NCBI GenBank assembly: GCA_900472295.1 | Contig: UCIA01000011.1 | Location: 12,864-66,513 of the forward strand | Reading direction: 5' to 3' | Length of the DNA stretch: 53,650 bases | From: Hyphomicrobiales bacterium | Lineage (GTDB): Bacteria; Pseudomonadota; Alphaproteobacteria; Rhizobiales; Rhizobiaceae | Shown here: in pieces, positions 17,238 to 27,192 of the stretch | Position numbering within the stretch: the first letter of the stretch is position 1 | How the letters are laid out: each line of letters starts with the position of its first letter | Program-made: the position numbers and the translations under genes | The notes under the pieces: generated by a model | What the model was told of the DNA's origin: nothing | Database searches by the model: none | The model's input: only the letters and a program-made list of their open reading frames with translations

Positions 17238-18425
17238 CTAGTCTGCCATCGCGTCGCTGCTTGCCGAGGAGGCGGCCTTCAGCGTGGCAAAGTCGGCGAT
17301 GTATCCCTGCGCGCCCTCGACCGTCGTGGTGAGGCTCGCGCCGACAGCGGCATAGCGGGCGGCGGTCTCCAGCGAGGCGCCATGCAGCCACAGGCTGAGA
17401 AAGATGCCGGCAAAACTGTCGCCGGCGCCGGTCGCGTCGACCCGGTTGACGGGCAGCGCCGGCACTTCGATCTGCGGGCCGCCGGTCGCGGGAAAGACCA
17501 CCGCGCCGAATTCGCCAAGCGTGAGCACCACCGTCCCGCGCCGCTTGATGCGTGACAGCACCCGCCGCACCTCGTCGATCATGGTCGCCATGCGCGCGCC
17601 GAAACCGTAGATCTCGCGGATCATCACATCGTTGATGAAGGTCAGGTCGATCTGCCTGACCATCTGCGCGAAGGCTTCCGGCGTGCGCGCGCTTCTGGGC
17701 AAGCCGGCTGAATGCAGACTGACCTTCCAGCCCGCCTGATGGAAACGGGCGATGGAGGCCGTCATTGTCTCGTAGTGGAAGCCTTCGATATGAAGGCAGG
17801 CCGGGCGCTTCTCCGGCTGGATATCAAGATTGGCGGTCAGGTCGACTTCGCCGAGCTCGAACGGTTCGCTGATGATGGTGCGGCTGCCGTTGCGCTCGAT
17901 GATGACGATTGCCTGCGAGAGCCGGTTGTTGGGCGTGCTGCGGATCGGCAAGGCATGAACGCCCAGTTTCGCCAGTTCGCCGAGCGCCCAGTCGCTCTCC
18001 GGATCTTCGCCGACGGCTGTCGCCAGTTCCACATCGAGCGCATAGGGAGAGCCGACGCCTGCCGCGGCAACCGCGAGATTGGCGGCGGGACCGCCCAGGG
18101 CCTTTTCAATATGGCTGGCGGTGATCCGGTCGTCGCGATGCGGCAGAACGTCGACGCGGCACAGGAAGTCGACGCTGACCCGGCCGGCGACCAGAAGCCT
18201 GGGCAGATGGTCAAGGTTCTTTGGCCGGCGCAGCGCACGGCCGGGCAGCGAACGTGCGAAGGAACTCGGACGGTACATCAGCACCGCAACCGCCTTCTCT
18301 ATGCGCTCACGCGTGCCTTCCTTCAGACCGGCCGTGCCGTTGATGAAGTTCGACACCGTGCCGATGGAGACACCGGCGGTTCGGGCGACATCGGCTATGG
18401 TCGGGCGCTTGCGTTGCAATTTCAT
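17238..18425 (-). CDS. LacI-type HTH fused to PfkB-family carbohydrate kinase
   Basis: A 395-residue fusion. Residues 8-66 are a LacI DNA-binding domain with hinge (PTIADVARTAGVSIGTVSNFING, then YRPSSFARSLPGR). From about residue 75 onward it is a ribokinase-like PfkB domain, not the periplasmic-type sensor of normal LacI proteins. The kinase signatures are GGPAANLAVAA near residue 111 and NRVDATGAGDSFAGIFLSLW near residue 340, including the catalytic Asp of GAGD. The protein may phosphorylate the imported sugar and repress its own operon, linking substrate level to expression. A near-palindromic operator with central CG lies nine bases upstream of the ATG. It heads the seven-gene operon ending at 11305. 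Confidence 0.88.
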   Translation of the reverse strand: MKLQRKRPTIADVARTAGVSIGTVSNFINGTAGLKEGTRERIEKAVAVLMYRPSSFARSLPGRALRRPKNLDHLPRLLVAGRVSVDFLCRVDVLPHRDDRITASHIEKALGGPAANLAVAAAGVGSPYALDVELATAVGEDPESDWALGELAKLGVHALPIRSTPNNRLSQAIVIIERNGSRTIISEPFELGEVDLTANLDIQPEKRPACLHIEGFHYETMTASIARFHQAGWKVSLHSAGLPRSARTPEAFAQMVRQIDLTFINDVMIREIYGFGARMATMIDEVRRVLSRIKRRGTVVLTLGEFGAVVFPATGGPQIEVPALPVNRVDATGAGDSFAGIFLSLWLHGASLETAARYAAVGASLTTTVEGAQGYIADFATLKAASSASSDAMAD

Positions 18426-18433
18426 GGCTCCAA

Positions 18434-18447
18434 TTGAAGCGTTTCAA
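18434..18447. promoter_or_regulatory. LacI-type operator upstream of the fusion gene
   Basis: TTGAAGCGTTTCAA is a 14-base near-palindrome with central CG, the form recognised by LacI-family proteins (six of seven pairs match). It lies 9-22 bases before the start of the LacI-PfkB gene, where binding would block transcription or early elongation. Autoregulation is the simplest reading. Confidence 0.7.
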
Positions 18448-18797
18448 ACGCTAGCAACGGAGTGGCCGGGCAGCAACGAAATCATCTTCCAAAAAGTGAG
18501 ACGACAATTCTGAAAGTTGGAATATCGATCTGGAAAGTGCGTGAGAAGTGGATCGCTCTTTCCAATATTGAACGATTTTCAAAATTCGCCTGAAGCGGTG
18601 ATGACGACGTTGCAGCGCGTGAGCAGGGCCTCCACCGCAGGCGCGGCTTCGGCTTCCAGCCCGTCGGCCTGCACCGGCTCATATGATCCTATCGGGCATT
18701 TATCCGCCACGCGGCTTGTTATTGTGCAGTGCAGCAACGATATTGCTGCGGGTGCGTTGTGCACGACTGCGCCATCCCGGCGCGCAAGGATGTCGAT
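18448..18797. other. Divergent intergenic region, 350 bases
   Basis: This gap separates the LacI-PfkB operon from the esterase gene and should hold both promoters. The left half is AT-richer with CCAATATTG-like words. Near 18724-18745 there is a TGCA-rich stretch (TTGTGCAGTGCAGCA) that resembles TGC/GCA-type sites seen upstream of polyester-storage genes, but this is only a likeness. I see no convincing gene. Confidence 0.4.
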
Positions 18798-19943
18798 TTG
18801 CGAGATATATCCGATACGATCGCCCGGCTGAGCGCGATGCGCGGCCGGCCGTTGGGCTCCGGGCAGAGCAAGGATGATCATCTCTCGGAGATGACGGGGT
18901 TCGGGTCCAATCCCGGCGCCTTGCGGGCGCGGCTTTATCTTCCGGAGAATCTTCCAAAACAGGCGGCGCTGGTCGTCGTGCTGCATGGCTGTACCCAGGA
19001 TGCCGCCGGCTACGATCATGGCTCCGGCTGGAGCGAGCTCGCCGCCGAGCAAGGGTTTGCCGTGCTTTTCCCCGAGCAGCAGCGCGCCAGCAACGCCAAT
19101 CTTTGCTTCAACTGGTTCGTGCCCGGGGACATCAGCCGCGACAGCGGCGAGGCGCTGTCCATCCGCCAGATGATCGAGGCGGCTGTTGTCACGCACGGTC
19201 TCGACCGCAAGCGGATCTTCATCACCGGGCTTTCCGCCGGTGGCGCCATGGCGGCTGCAATGCTGGCGACCTACCCGGAGGTGTTTGCCGGTGGCGCGGT
19301 CATTGCCGGCCTCGCCTATGGCAGCGCCTCGACCATCCCCGAAGCCTTCGACCGCATGCGCGGCCATGGCGGCCCGTCCAAGGCCGAACTGCAGCGCCTG
19401 TTGCGAGCGGCCTCTTCACATAACGGGCCGTGGCCGAGGATTTCGATCTGGCAGGGCACGGCCGACACCACCGTGGTGTCGGCCAATGCCGATGCGGTGC
19501 TGGCGCAATGGCAAGGCGTGCATGGTCTAGGCGAGAAGCCGACACGGACGGAAAAGGTCGACGGCCAGACCCGAAAAGTCTGGTCCGATGGCAAAGGCCG
19601 CGATGTGGTCGAGACATACACCATTGCCGGCATGGGCCACGGCACGCCACTGAAAACGAGGGGCGACGACGGCCTCGGCAAGGCAGCGCCGTTCATGCTG
19701 GATGTCGGGATTTCCTCGACGCGCCACATCGCCCGCTTCTGGGAATTGACCAAACCACAAGCGCGACGCTCGGCGAAGACTGAGGCCGTTTCGGGCGCCG
19801 CACTGCAGCCTTTTGCACCGAAGGAGAAACCGCGCGCGGTCCGTGTCGATCCCACGCCGGAGCCTGCCAACGCACGCGGCGCGGCAGGCGGGATTACCAA
19901 GGTCATCGAGGACGCCCTGCGCGCGGCAGGGCTGATGCGCTAG
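18798..19943 (+). CDS. PHB-depolymerase-type esterase
   Basis: A protein of about 381 residues of the alpha/beta-hydrolase family that includes extracellular polyhydroxybutyrate depolymerases and feruloyl esterases. Seen in the sequence are the oxyanion motif LVVVLHGCTQDA, the nucleophile elbow GLSAGGAMAAAML, the acidic residue in WQGTADTTV and the His in IAGMGHGTPL. The likely start is TTG at 18798 with AAGGA upstream, giving an N-terminus RDISDTIARLSAM; the longer frame from 18729 begins with an odd Cys-rich stretch. There is no clear signal peptide, so it may act on intracellular granules or be exported by another route. The C-terminal 70 residues are low-complexity. Confidence 0.82.
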   Translation: MRDISDTIARLSAMRGRPLGSGQSKDDHLSEMTGFGSNPGALRARLYLPENLPKQAALVVVLHGCTQDAAGYDHGSGWSELAAEQGFAVLFPEQQRASNANLCFNWFVPGDISRDSGEALSIRQMIEAAVVTHGLDRKRIFITGLSAGGAMAAAMLATYPEVFAGGAVIAGLAYGSASTIPEAFDRMRGHGGPSKAELQRLLRAASSHNGPWPRISIWQGTADTTVVSANADAVLAQWQGVHGLGEKPTRTEKVDGQTRKVWSDGKGRDVVETYTIAGMGHGTPLKTRGDDGLGKAAPFMLDVGISSTRHIARFWELTKPQARRSAKTEAVSGAALQPFAPKEKPRAVRVDPTPEPANARGAAGGITKVIEDALRAAGLMR

Positions 19944-19958
19944 GGCTACGGCATTCTG

Positions 19959-20579
19959 TTATCGCAGCAGGCCTTCATCCTCGAACGCGTCCCAGCCCTT
20001 CAATCTGGGCCGTGGGTCGTCTGCATCCCGGGCGTTCCGCGCCGGGCGAGCCTGGCCGGGGCGCTTTCCCGCGCGCGTCAGCGCGGCCTTGCCCGCGCCG
20101 CGCCGCCTGTTCTCGGCGACTTCCTGCACATCTTGTTCCCTCCAGACGGTTGCCAGGTCGCGGTCCAGGACGTCCTCGATATGCCGGGGGTCGAAAACAT
20201 GGAAGGTGACAGACTTAGATCTCCCACGCATCTTGACGGTGCGTGTGCCGATGCTTTGCAGCCGACCGTCCTTGAGCCATTTGTGGCGCTCGCGCGCTGA
20301 GATGGTGAGGATATCCTCGACCTCGCGCGGAAGCACAGGCAGCGCTTCGACGCCCTCCAAGGTTTTGGAGATGTTTGCGGATGTGGCGTCGAACGCTTCC
20401 GCTTCGGATTTCGGCAGGCGCAACGCGACGCGGCCGGTCTCGGCCTTGACGTGCTTCCTGACTGCCCATGGCAGACGGGCCCTGACTTCACGTTCGATAC
20501 CCTTGGCGCGCACGGCGGATCCCAGCGTCGCAGACGGCGACAATGGCCATTCGGCAATCAGCTGCTGGGACGGGCTCAT
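19959..20579 (-). CDS. Hypothetical protein with possible DNA-binding segment
   Basis: A protein of about 206 residues that I do not recognise. The ATG at 20579 follows GAGAGAAG; the frame extends to 20729 but without support. Residues near 85-145 (REVEDILTISARERHKWLKDGRLQ, then a basic strand and HVFDPRHIEDVLD) look like a small winged-helix or MerR/excisionase-type fold, and the C-terminal 60 residues are basic and disordered. It converges with the esterase gene (15-base gap). A regulatory or nucleoid role is possible but unproven. Confidence 0.55.
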   Translation of the reverse strand: MSPSQQLIAEWPLSPSATLGSAVRAKGIEREVRARLPWAVRKHVKAETGRVALRLPKSEAEAFDATSANISKTLEGVEALPVLPREVEDILTISARERHKWLKDGRLQSIGTRTVKMRGRSKSVTFHVFDPRHIEDVLDRDLATVWREQDVQEVAENRRRGAGKAALTRAGKRPGQARPARNARDADDPRPRLKGWDAFEDEGLLR

Positions 20580-20800
20580 GCTTCTCTCAGGTACCGGTTT
20601 TGCGGCTGGCGAGGAACCCTTCATCATTGAAAAGGGCCAGGCCCAATGCGGACCTGCCCCTGCTTTGCGATCGAATTTGAACACAGCTTGCCGGAGCCAG
20701 AGCAGTTTATCGTTTAATGGAAACGCCAAACGTCGCTGTCCTGTTCAGGCAATTCCTCAGCATTTTGAGGCGGACGAGCTTGCGGGCTCGACCGCCATAC

Positions 20801-21013
20801 TCATTCCTTGCGGGCAGGGCCTGGTGAGGGCTCTTTCTTCTCGACGCTGTTGTCGTTCACCCGCAGAGCGTTGCCTTCAACCTTGTTCGGGTCGGCATTC
20901 GCTCGCGGCTTCGTTGGCGCCGGCAAGGACTTTTCGTCGCGCTCGCCCGCGCTGTTGTCGTTGACCCGTAACGCCTTGCCCGTGACCTTCGTCCGGTCGC
21001 TGTCTTCGTTCAT
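20801..21013 (-). CDS. Small hydrophilic protein with duplicated NDNS motif
   Basis: A 70-residue, highly charged and probably disordered protein. It contains two copies of a 14-residue motif, KVTGKALRVNDNS and KVEGNALRVNDNS, about 31 residues apart. The ATG at 21013 is set by AAGGAG upstream. It starts 33 bases after the catalase stop, so it is probably read through from the catalase promoter. No function is known; it may be a stress-linked small protein. Confidence 0.6.
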   Translation of the reverse strand: MNEDSDRTKVTGKALRVNDNSAGERDEKSLPAPTKPRANADPNKVEGNALRVNDNSVEKKEPSPGPARKE

Positions 21014-21046
21014 GTCGAACTCCTTGTGTGCGCTAACCACGCGTGG

Positions 21047-23158
<2,112 letters not shown>

Positions 23159-23226
23159 GGACGGGTTCCTTGGGGTGCGAGTGCACGCATTCCTGGATGA
23201 TCTGAATTGCTGGGTGTCTGATATGA

Positions 23227-23260
23227 CGAAGCCCCGCCGCCTTTCGGCGACGGGGCTTCG
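23227..23260 (-). terminator. Strong hairpin downstream of the glycine-zipper gene
   Basis: CGAAGCCCCG and CGGGGCTTCG form a ten-base-pair stem, with a second inner stem CGCC/GGCG around a TTTC loop. It lies just after the stop of the gene at 23265-23870 and before the catalase gene. There is no long T run, so it may stop transcription weakly or protect mRNA ends. Confidence 0.65.
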
Positions 23261-23264
23261 ATGA

Positions 23265-23870
23265 TCAGAGCGGGCTGGCGTTGCGCACCCTGTCGCGCTG
23301 CGCCTCGATGTCGCCGTAGGGATCGGCATCCGCATCGAAGCGGGTCCAGCCATCGGCTTCATAGGCACTGCGGCGGTCTTCGAGGTTGACCGAGTTGGTC
23401 TGCCCGAGAATGCGTTCGGCTTCACCGGCCTGATCGTCGTCGACCTTCGCGGTCACCATCGTGCCGCCGCGGCGAACGCCTTCGGCATAGACATGGGCAT
23501 CCTTTTCCGAGACGCCGGAGTCGGTCAGTGCACCGACGATGCCGCCGGCAGCGCCGCCAACAACCGCGCCGCCCACCGCGCCTACCGCAGTGGCGGCCAG
23601 CCAGCCTGCTGCCACGACCGGGCCCACACCTGGAATGGCCATGAGGCCAAGCCCGGTCAGCAGTCCGCCGGCGCCGCCGATGACAGCGCCAACGCCGGCG
23701 CCGCCGGTTGCATCTTCAGCCGCCTTGGAGTGTTCGCCGTCGTCATACCATTCGCTCGAATTGTTGGCGACGATGCTGATGTTGCCATGCGGAATGCCGC
23801 TGGCCTCCAGCTCGCCGACGGCATCGGAGGCGTCATCGTAATTGTCGAAAAGTCCGGTTACGGTTTTCAT
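23265..23870 (-). CDS. General-stress protein with glycine-zipper segment
   Basis: A 201-residue protein. The N-terminal 45 residues ([35 protein letters not shown]) fit the YflT/GSP17M-like domain found in stress proteins. Residues about 55-115 are a Gly/Ala/Val-rich zipper ([21 protein letters not shown] and similar) likely to enter or sit on a membrane. The C-terminal part is acidic. It lies 33 bases after the DUF4142 gene and probably shares its EcfG-type promoter. Confidence 0.78.
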   Translation of the reverse strand: MKTVTGLFDNYDDASDAVGELEASGIPHGNISIVANNSSEWYDDGEHSKAAEDATGGAGVGAVIGGAGGLLTGLGLMAIPGVGPVVAAGWLAATAVGAVGGAVVGGAAGGIVGALTDSGVSEKDAHVYAEGVRRGGTMVTAKVDDDQAGEAERILGQTNSVNLEDRRSAYEADGWTRFDADADPYGDIEAQRDRVRNASPL

Positions 23871-23903
23871 GGTCTTGATCTCCTCGATCTGGTTTCAGTC
23901 GGT

Positions 23904-24668
23904 TCAGTTGGTGCCGGCAACGATGTTGCCCTGGTAGTCGAGCGCAACGGTCGTGGTCTTGCCGTCCTTGGTCGCCTGGCCGCGCCAGATGCCCTTGTCG
24001 TCTTTCGTCAGTGCAGACACGTCGGAGAAGCCGGCATCCTGGATGCGGTCCTTGGCCTGGTCCTCGGTGAAGGAGTTGGCGCCGGGAACGGGGGCGGCCG
24101 GATTGGCGGTATCTGTCGTGGTCACGGCAGGCGTGGTCGAGCTGGTGGCAGGCGCGGCTTCACCCGTGGCTGCGTCGCCCGTGGCGGCGATCTTCTCGAT
24201 CATCTCCTGATGCATCTTGAGCGTCGGCAAGGTCTCCGAGGCGAAGGTCTTCAACTGCGCATTGTCGCCGTCCTTGGCATAGCTTTCGAACAGCGTGACG
24301 GCTTCCGAATGCGCATCGCGCTGCAACTGGACATAGGGCTTGTCGACGGCGTCCTTGGCATTCTGCAGCGAGTCGAGATCGGCCTTGTGCTTGGCGTCCA
24401 ATTCCTTGGGCACCGTCAGCTTCTGTTCACCGGCTATGGTCTCAAGCTTGGCGTTCGCCGCGCCATGATCGTCGATCATGTGCTGCGCGAAATCCTTGAT
24501 GGTCTGATCCTGCGCCTTGTCCTGTGCGATCTTGCTGGAGTCGACTTCGAACATGCCGCCGATAGCGGCCTTGTCGACAAAATCCTGCGCGCTGTCGGCG
24601 GCGAAAGCGGGCAGGGCGAAAGTCATGGCTGTGGCCGTGGCCAGAGCCAGAAGCATACGGTTCTTCAT
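23904..24668 (-). CDS. DUF4142 periplasmic protein with PepSY-like tail
   Basis: A 254-residue protein with a signal peptide (MKNRMLLALATATAMTFALPAFA). Residues about 27-160 match the ferritin-like helical DUF4142 family (DFVDKAAIGGMFEVDSSKIA, then DFAQHMIDDHGAANAKL). A Thr/Ala/Pro linker follows, and the last 60 residues (FTEDQAKDRIQDAGFSDVSALTKDD...GNIVAGTN) form a PepSY-like small domain. The start at 24668 has AAGGA upstream. A GGAAC-N17-GTT promoter lies 41-65 bases upstream. DUF4142 proteins are common in stress regulons; their exact role is unknown. Confidence 0.85.
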   Translation of the reverse strand: MKNRMLLALATATAMTFALPAFAADSAQDFVDKAAIGGMFEVDSSKIAQDKAQDQTIKDFAQHMIDDHGAANAKLETIAGEQKLTVPKELDAKHKADLDSLQNAKDAVDKPYVQLQRDAHSEAVTLFESYAKDGDNAQLKTFASETLPTLKMHQEMIEKIAATGDAATGEAAPATSSTTPAVTTTDTANPAAPVPGANSFTEDQAKDRIQDAGFSDVSALTKDDKGIWRGQATKDGKTTTVALDYQGNIVAGTN

Positions 24669-24708
24669 GGACAAAATCCTTGTTAGGCACTCAATGTGCT
24701 GTGAGGCT

Positions 24709-24733
24709 AACAAGTGCCGCAGGCCTTTGTTCC
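24709..24733 (-). promoter_or_regulatory. EcfG-type promoter, DUF4142 operon
   Basis: On the minus strand GGAAC is followed after 17 bases by GTT, matching the general-stress sigma factor consensus GGAAC-N16/17-cGTT of Alphaproteobacteria. The -10 element ends 40 bases before the ATG. Confidence 0.7.
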
Positions 24734-24849
24734 GGCGCGAAAGTGATTATGCGGGGATTGACCTTTTGGCTTCGTCAGGAAGCCAGTTTGTCCGTACGCT
24801 TGCCGGAGCCAGCCCGTCTTTCAGCAGCAGGTTTTCTGTGGCGAGGCCG

Positions 24850-25140
24850 CTAGGACTGCAAATCCCTGGTCACGTCGTCCAACATCCCAAGAGCAGAACT
24901 TTTGCCTGAAGGCTGCAGCAGGCGTTGGTCAATCGCAGCGGCCTTGAACGCTGCAAAGGCAATGGCGGGGCTGCAACTGCCGTCTCTGGCGGCCGCGATC
25001 AGCCGGGAAGCGTCTCTGTAAACCGCCGCGCCCTTATTGGGCCACTGTCCCAGGAGAGCCTTTTCGGCTTCGCAGACAGATGAGACCAACATGGATTTCC
25101 CATCCACCAGCTTGATTGGAAGCGGTAAGAAATTGCCCAT
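24850..25140 (-). CDS. DUF982-family protein
   Basis: A 96-residue protein of the rhizobial DUF982 type. The marks are V..VSSVCEAEKALLGQWP, YRDASRLIAAARDG and AIAFAAFKAAAIDQRLL, which give the family pattern of a central helix pair with A-x-x-A-F-x-x-A-A. Function is unknown; paralogues are numerous in Mesorhizobium and often lie among stress or symbiosis genes. A second member lies at 29503-29757. No EcfG-type site is seen upstream. Confidence 0.7.
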   Translation of the reverse strand: MGNFLPLPIKLVDGKSMLVSSVCEAEKALLGQWPNKGAAVYRDASRLIAAARDGSCSPAIAFAAFKAAAIDQRLLQPSGKSSALGMLDDVTRDLQS

Positions 25141-25253
25141 GGCACGCCCTGTTCATTGTCGAGAGCCGCCCACCGCGGCACGAGTATCTGGTTCGGCACA
25201 GCGGCCGGCCATAAGGATTTCTCGAAGAGTTGAGACGGTGGTGAAGTCGCGCG

Positions 25254-25583
25254 TTACGCAGCCTTGTTGCCCGATGCGGGGAGACCCGCCAGCGCCGCCA
25301 TATCGTCTTCTTCTACAAAGTCTAAAATCAAGCCGCTGTTTTCCGCCGATACTGGCGCACGCGTGCGCCAGGCACATCCCGTGCGGTCAAATTCAATCGG
25401 TGCGCAATACAAGGCGGCGAAACCCAGCACGAGATGCTCCGCATCCAGGACGGTTAGCCCCTCGTCGGGTTGCCGGGCTCGAATGCGCTCCGCCACCACC
25501 GGCACGTTTACGATTCCATATTTTCGAATCGCGTCCACGACCGTCTGGTTGAGATCGTCACGCAGGCTTGTGGAATATTGCAT
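25254..25583 (-). CDS. Hypothetical protein
   Basis: A 109-residue acidic protein of unknown function. The ATG at 25583 follows AGGAG with a good spacing; an in-frame TTG six bases upstream is less likely. Residues 1-45 (MQYSTSLRDDLNQTVVDAIRKYGIVNVPVVAERIRAR) look helical, with a possible DNA- or protein-binding helix pair; the rest has no recognised motif. Its upstream gap is AT-rich and contains several CCTTTGAG words. Confidence 0.6.
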   Translation of the reverse strand: MQYSTSLRDDLNQTVVDAIRKYGIVNVPVVAERIRARQPDEGLTVLDAEHLVLGFAALYCAPIEFDRTGCAWRTRAPVSAENSGLILDFVEEDDMAALAGLPASGNKAA

Positions 25584-25756
25584 GGTCAACTCCTGTCCGA
25601 AGGACTGGGTTTTCCCTCAAAGTCACCATGCGCCGGATAAAATCCAAAGGCAAGAGAATTCGCGAAAATATTCAATAAAACCAATAAGTTAGTAGGTTCC
25701 TCCTTTGAGTGCATTTCACCATGTTGAGTACGTGGACCATCAAATGTATTTGACCC

Positions 25757-25770
25757 CTTTGGAACCAAAG
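25757..25770. promoter_or_regulatory. Interrupted palindrome in the divergent gap
   Basis: CTTTGG-AA-CCAAAG is a perfect inverted repeat in the AT-rich gap between genes at 25583 and 25841. Copies of CCTTTGAG lie nearby at 25702 and 25774, and an inverted one at 25817-25824. It could be an operator for the ribbon-helix-helix-like protein next to it; untested. Confidence 0.4.
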
Positions 25771-25840
25771 CGCCCTTTGAGAGCTTATGAGGCACGTGAG
25801 TAGGTTACTCATTCCACTCAAAGGTTTGATGGAGGCAGCA

Positions 25841-26071
25841 ATGGCGGACAATCTTGAACGACCGGAACGTCTCCAGGTCATGCTCAACGCCGAGGAATTT
25901 GCAGCGCTCGACACTTGGCGATTTCAAAAACGCATGCCAAGCAGGGCCGCTGCGGTGCGGGAATTGCTTAGGCGCGGTCTGGCGGCGGAAGGCTTTCTGG
26001 AAGCCGATAGCAGCTCCCATTCTGCTGATTTCGGAATCCTGGACAGACGCGACAGAGAGCCAAAAGGCTGA
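25841..26071 (+). CDS. Ribbon-helix-helix-like small protein
   Basis: A 76-residue protein. RLQVMLNAEEFAALDTWRFQKRMPSRAAAVRELLRRGLAAEG fits the beta-strand plus two-helix layout of a ribbon-helix-helix (CopG/Arc-type) DNA-binding fold, with the strand at residues 8-13 and helices about 16-25 and 31-45. The ATG at 25841 follows GGAGG; a longer frame from 25787 is not favoured. No toxin partner is adjacent. It may regulate its own divergent gap. Confidence 0.65.
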   Translation: MADNLERPERLQVMLNAEEFAALDTWRFQKRMPSRAAAVRELLRRGLAAEGFLEADSSSHSADFGILDRRDREPKG

Positions 26072-26175
26072 TTTCTCAGCGGCGTGGCCACAAGCCTGAC
26101 TGGATAGAGAGTGGGGGCTAGCATGCTGGCGCCGGCTCATGCTCCGCCACTCCGCGACAGATCCCGATCTTGGAT

Positions 26176-26210
26176 GAGCCCACCCGCCTGTATCTTGGCA
26201 GGCGGGCTCT
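26176..26210. terminator. Bidirectional terminator hairpin
   Basis: CCCGCCTG and CAGGCGGG form a stable stem, extended by GAGCC/GGCTC with a small bulge. It lies between two convergent small genes (ends 26071 and 26230). TCTGTTGT follows on the plus strand. Confidence 0.7.
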
Positions 26211-26229
26211 GTTGTGCCGGTAGGCGGAA

Positions 26230-26451
26230 TTATTTTTTGGAGACGCGTCGGCTGGATTGCTTCGGGGGATTTTGACCGTCGGATTGATGGGTCTTGTCGT
26301 CCACGTCTCCGACAGGCCGGGTCAGTCCCATCCCACCTGGCGGCTTCTTGTTGGCCGCCGCATCCTGAGAGAAATTATCCGAAGGGTCAGGACCGGTGCG
26401 GGCCGGATATTTGGTGGCTTCGGTCTCACGATGGTTTTCGTTGGCGGTCAT
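26230..26451 (-). CDS. Small hydrophilic stress-linked protein
   Basis: A 73-residue, strongly polar protein without Cys, Trp or hydrophobic segments (starts MTANENHRETEATKYPARTG, ends SSRRVSKK). The ATG at 26451 is preceded by AGGAGG. An EcfG-type promoter lies 26 bases upstream, so it is probably a general-stress protein, perhaps disordered and protective. No family is recognised. Confidence 0.65.
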   Translation of the reverse strand: MTANENHRETEATKYPARTGPDPSDNFSQDAAANKKPPGGMGLTRPVGDVDDKTHQSDGQNPPKQSSRRVSKK

Positions 26452-26477
26452 GTTCGATCCTCCTGGGTTTGATCGTA

Positions 26478-26502
26478 AACAAAGATCCGAGCCGCCGGTT
26501 CC
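26478..26502 (-). promoter_or_regulatory. EcfG-type promoter, 73-residue gene
   Basis: Minus-strand GGAAC, 17 bases, then GTTTACG. The element lies 26 bases before the ATG at 26451 and matches the spacing of the other stress promoters in this block. Confidence 0.7.
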
Positions 26503-26533
26503 GCCAATGATTGAGCGACGGCCTCGGACCGGC

Positions 26534-27172
26534 CTAGTCACCGGTATCGGAATGTGCTGCGCCCACCGGCTTCGATTCCGGCGAGCCCTTGTGCCGCAGG
26601 ACGATCGAAAGCAGCACCAGCACCGCTGTCGACAAAAATTCCGACTGCCAGTTTTGGAAAGACTCAAACCAGAGCTTTGCGTCGAGAAGGTAGCTTGCGA
26701 GCGATTGGGTTTGTCCGCCATGGCGCAGCGCCTCGGCGTTCGACGCCGCCATGCTCCCCCACCAGTGCAGAACGAAGGATGCTATGAACAGCGCGGCCAA
26801 GGCTATTCCCAGCGAGTAGGAATAGAGCCAGGACAGGATCGGCATCTGCCGCCGCATGGCCGACCGGACCTGGTCGTTGGGTCTGTCGGGATCATCGGGA
26901 TCGCGGGACTCGGACGAGCCGCGCTGATAGAGCATCGCGGTCAGTATCACATAGGCCGACATCTGCAGAAATTCGCTTTCCCAATTTTCGAACAGGGCAG
27001 ACACGAAGTGGCCGCTGATCAAATAGGACCCCAATCCGACAGCCGACGCGCCGTGGTCCCGGAGCTCGTCATTGTATGCTGTATGACCTGACCAGATCAT
27101 GCCCATAAGGCTGAGCAGGAACATCGCGCTCAAAGCGATGGTCAACCCATTGTTGCGCAAGAAGGTTTTCAA
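26534..27172 (-). CDS. DUF6766-like membrane protein
   Basis: A 212-residue membrane protein with two similar halves. Each has a hydrophobic helix, a short amphipathic segment and the pattern W-E/Q-SEFL (FENWESEFLQMSAYVILTAML and FQNWQSEFLSTAVLVLLSIVL), so it may have arisen by duplication. Charged DPDDPDRP separates the halves. The start is TTG at 27172 with AGGA eight bases upstream. It follows the cysteine-hydrolase gene by 20 bases and is likely co-transcribed. Members are common in rhizobial stress clusters; function is unknown. Confidence 0.72.
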   Translation of the reverse strand: MKTFLRNNGLTIALSAMFLLSLMGMIWSGHTAYNDELRDHGASAVGLGSYLISGHFVSALFENWESEFLQMSAYVILTAMLYQRGSSESRDPDDPDRPNDQVRSAMRRQMPILSWLYSYSLGIALAALFIASFVLHWWGSMAASNAEALRHGGQTQSLASYLLDAKLWFESFQNWQSEFLSTAVLVLLSIVLRHKGSPESKPVGAAHSDTGD

Positions 27173-27192
27173 GCTCGTGGTCCTGTCTTCGC

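Noticed and set aside
25760..25790. GGAAC-led EcfG promoter before the ribbon-helix-helix gene
   Set aside because: GGAAC is present, but the bases 17-18 downstream are GCTT, not GTT, so it does not match the others.
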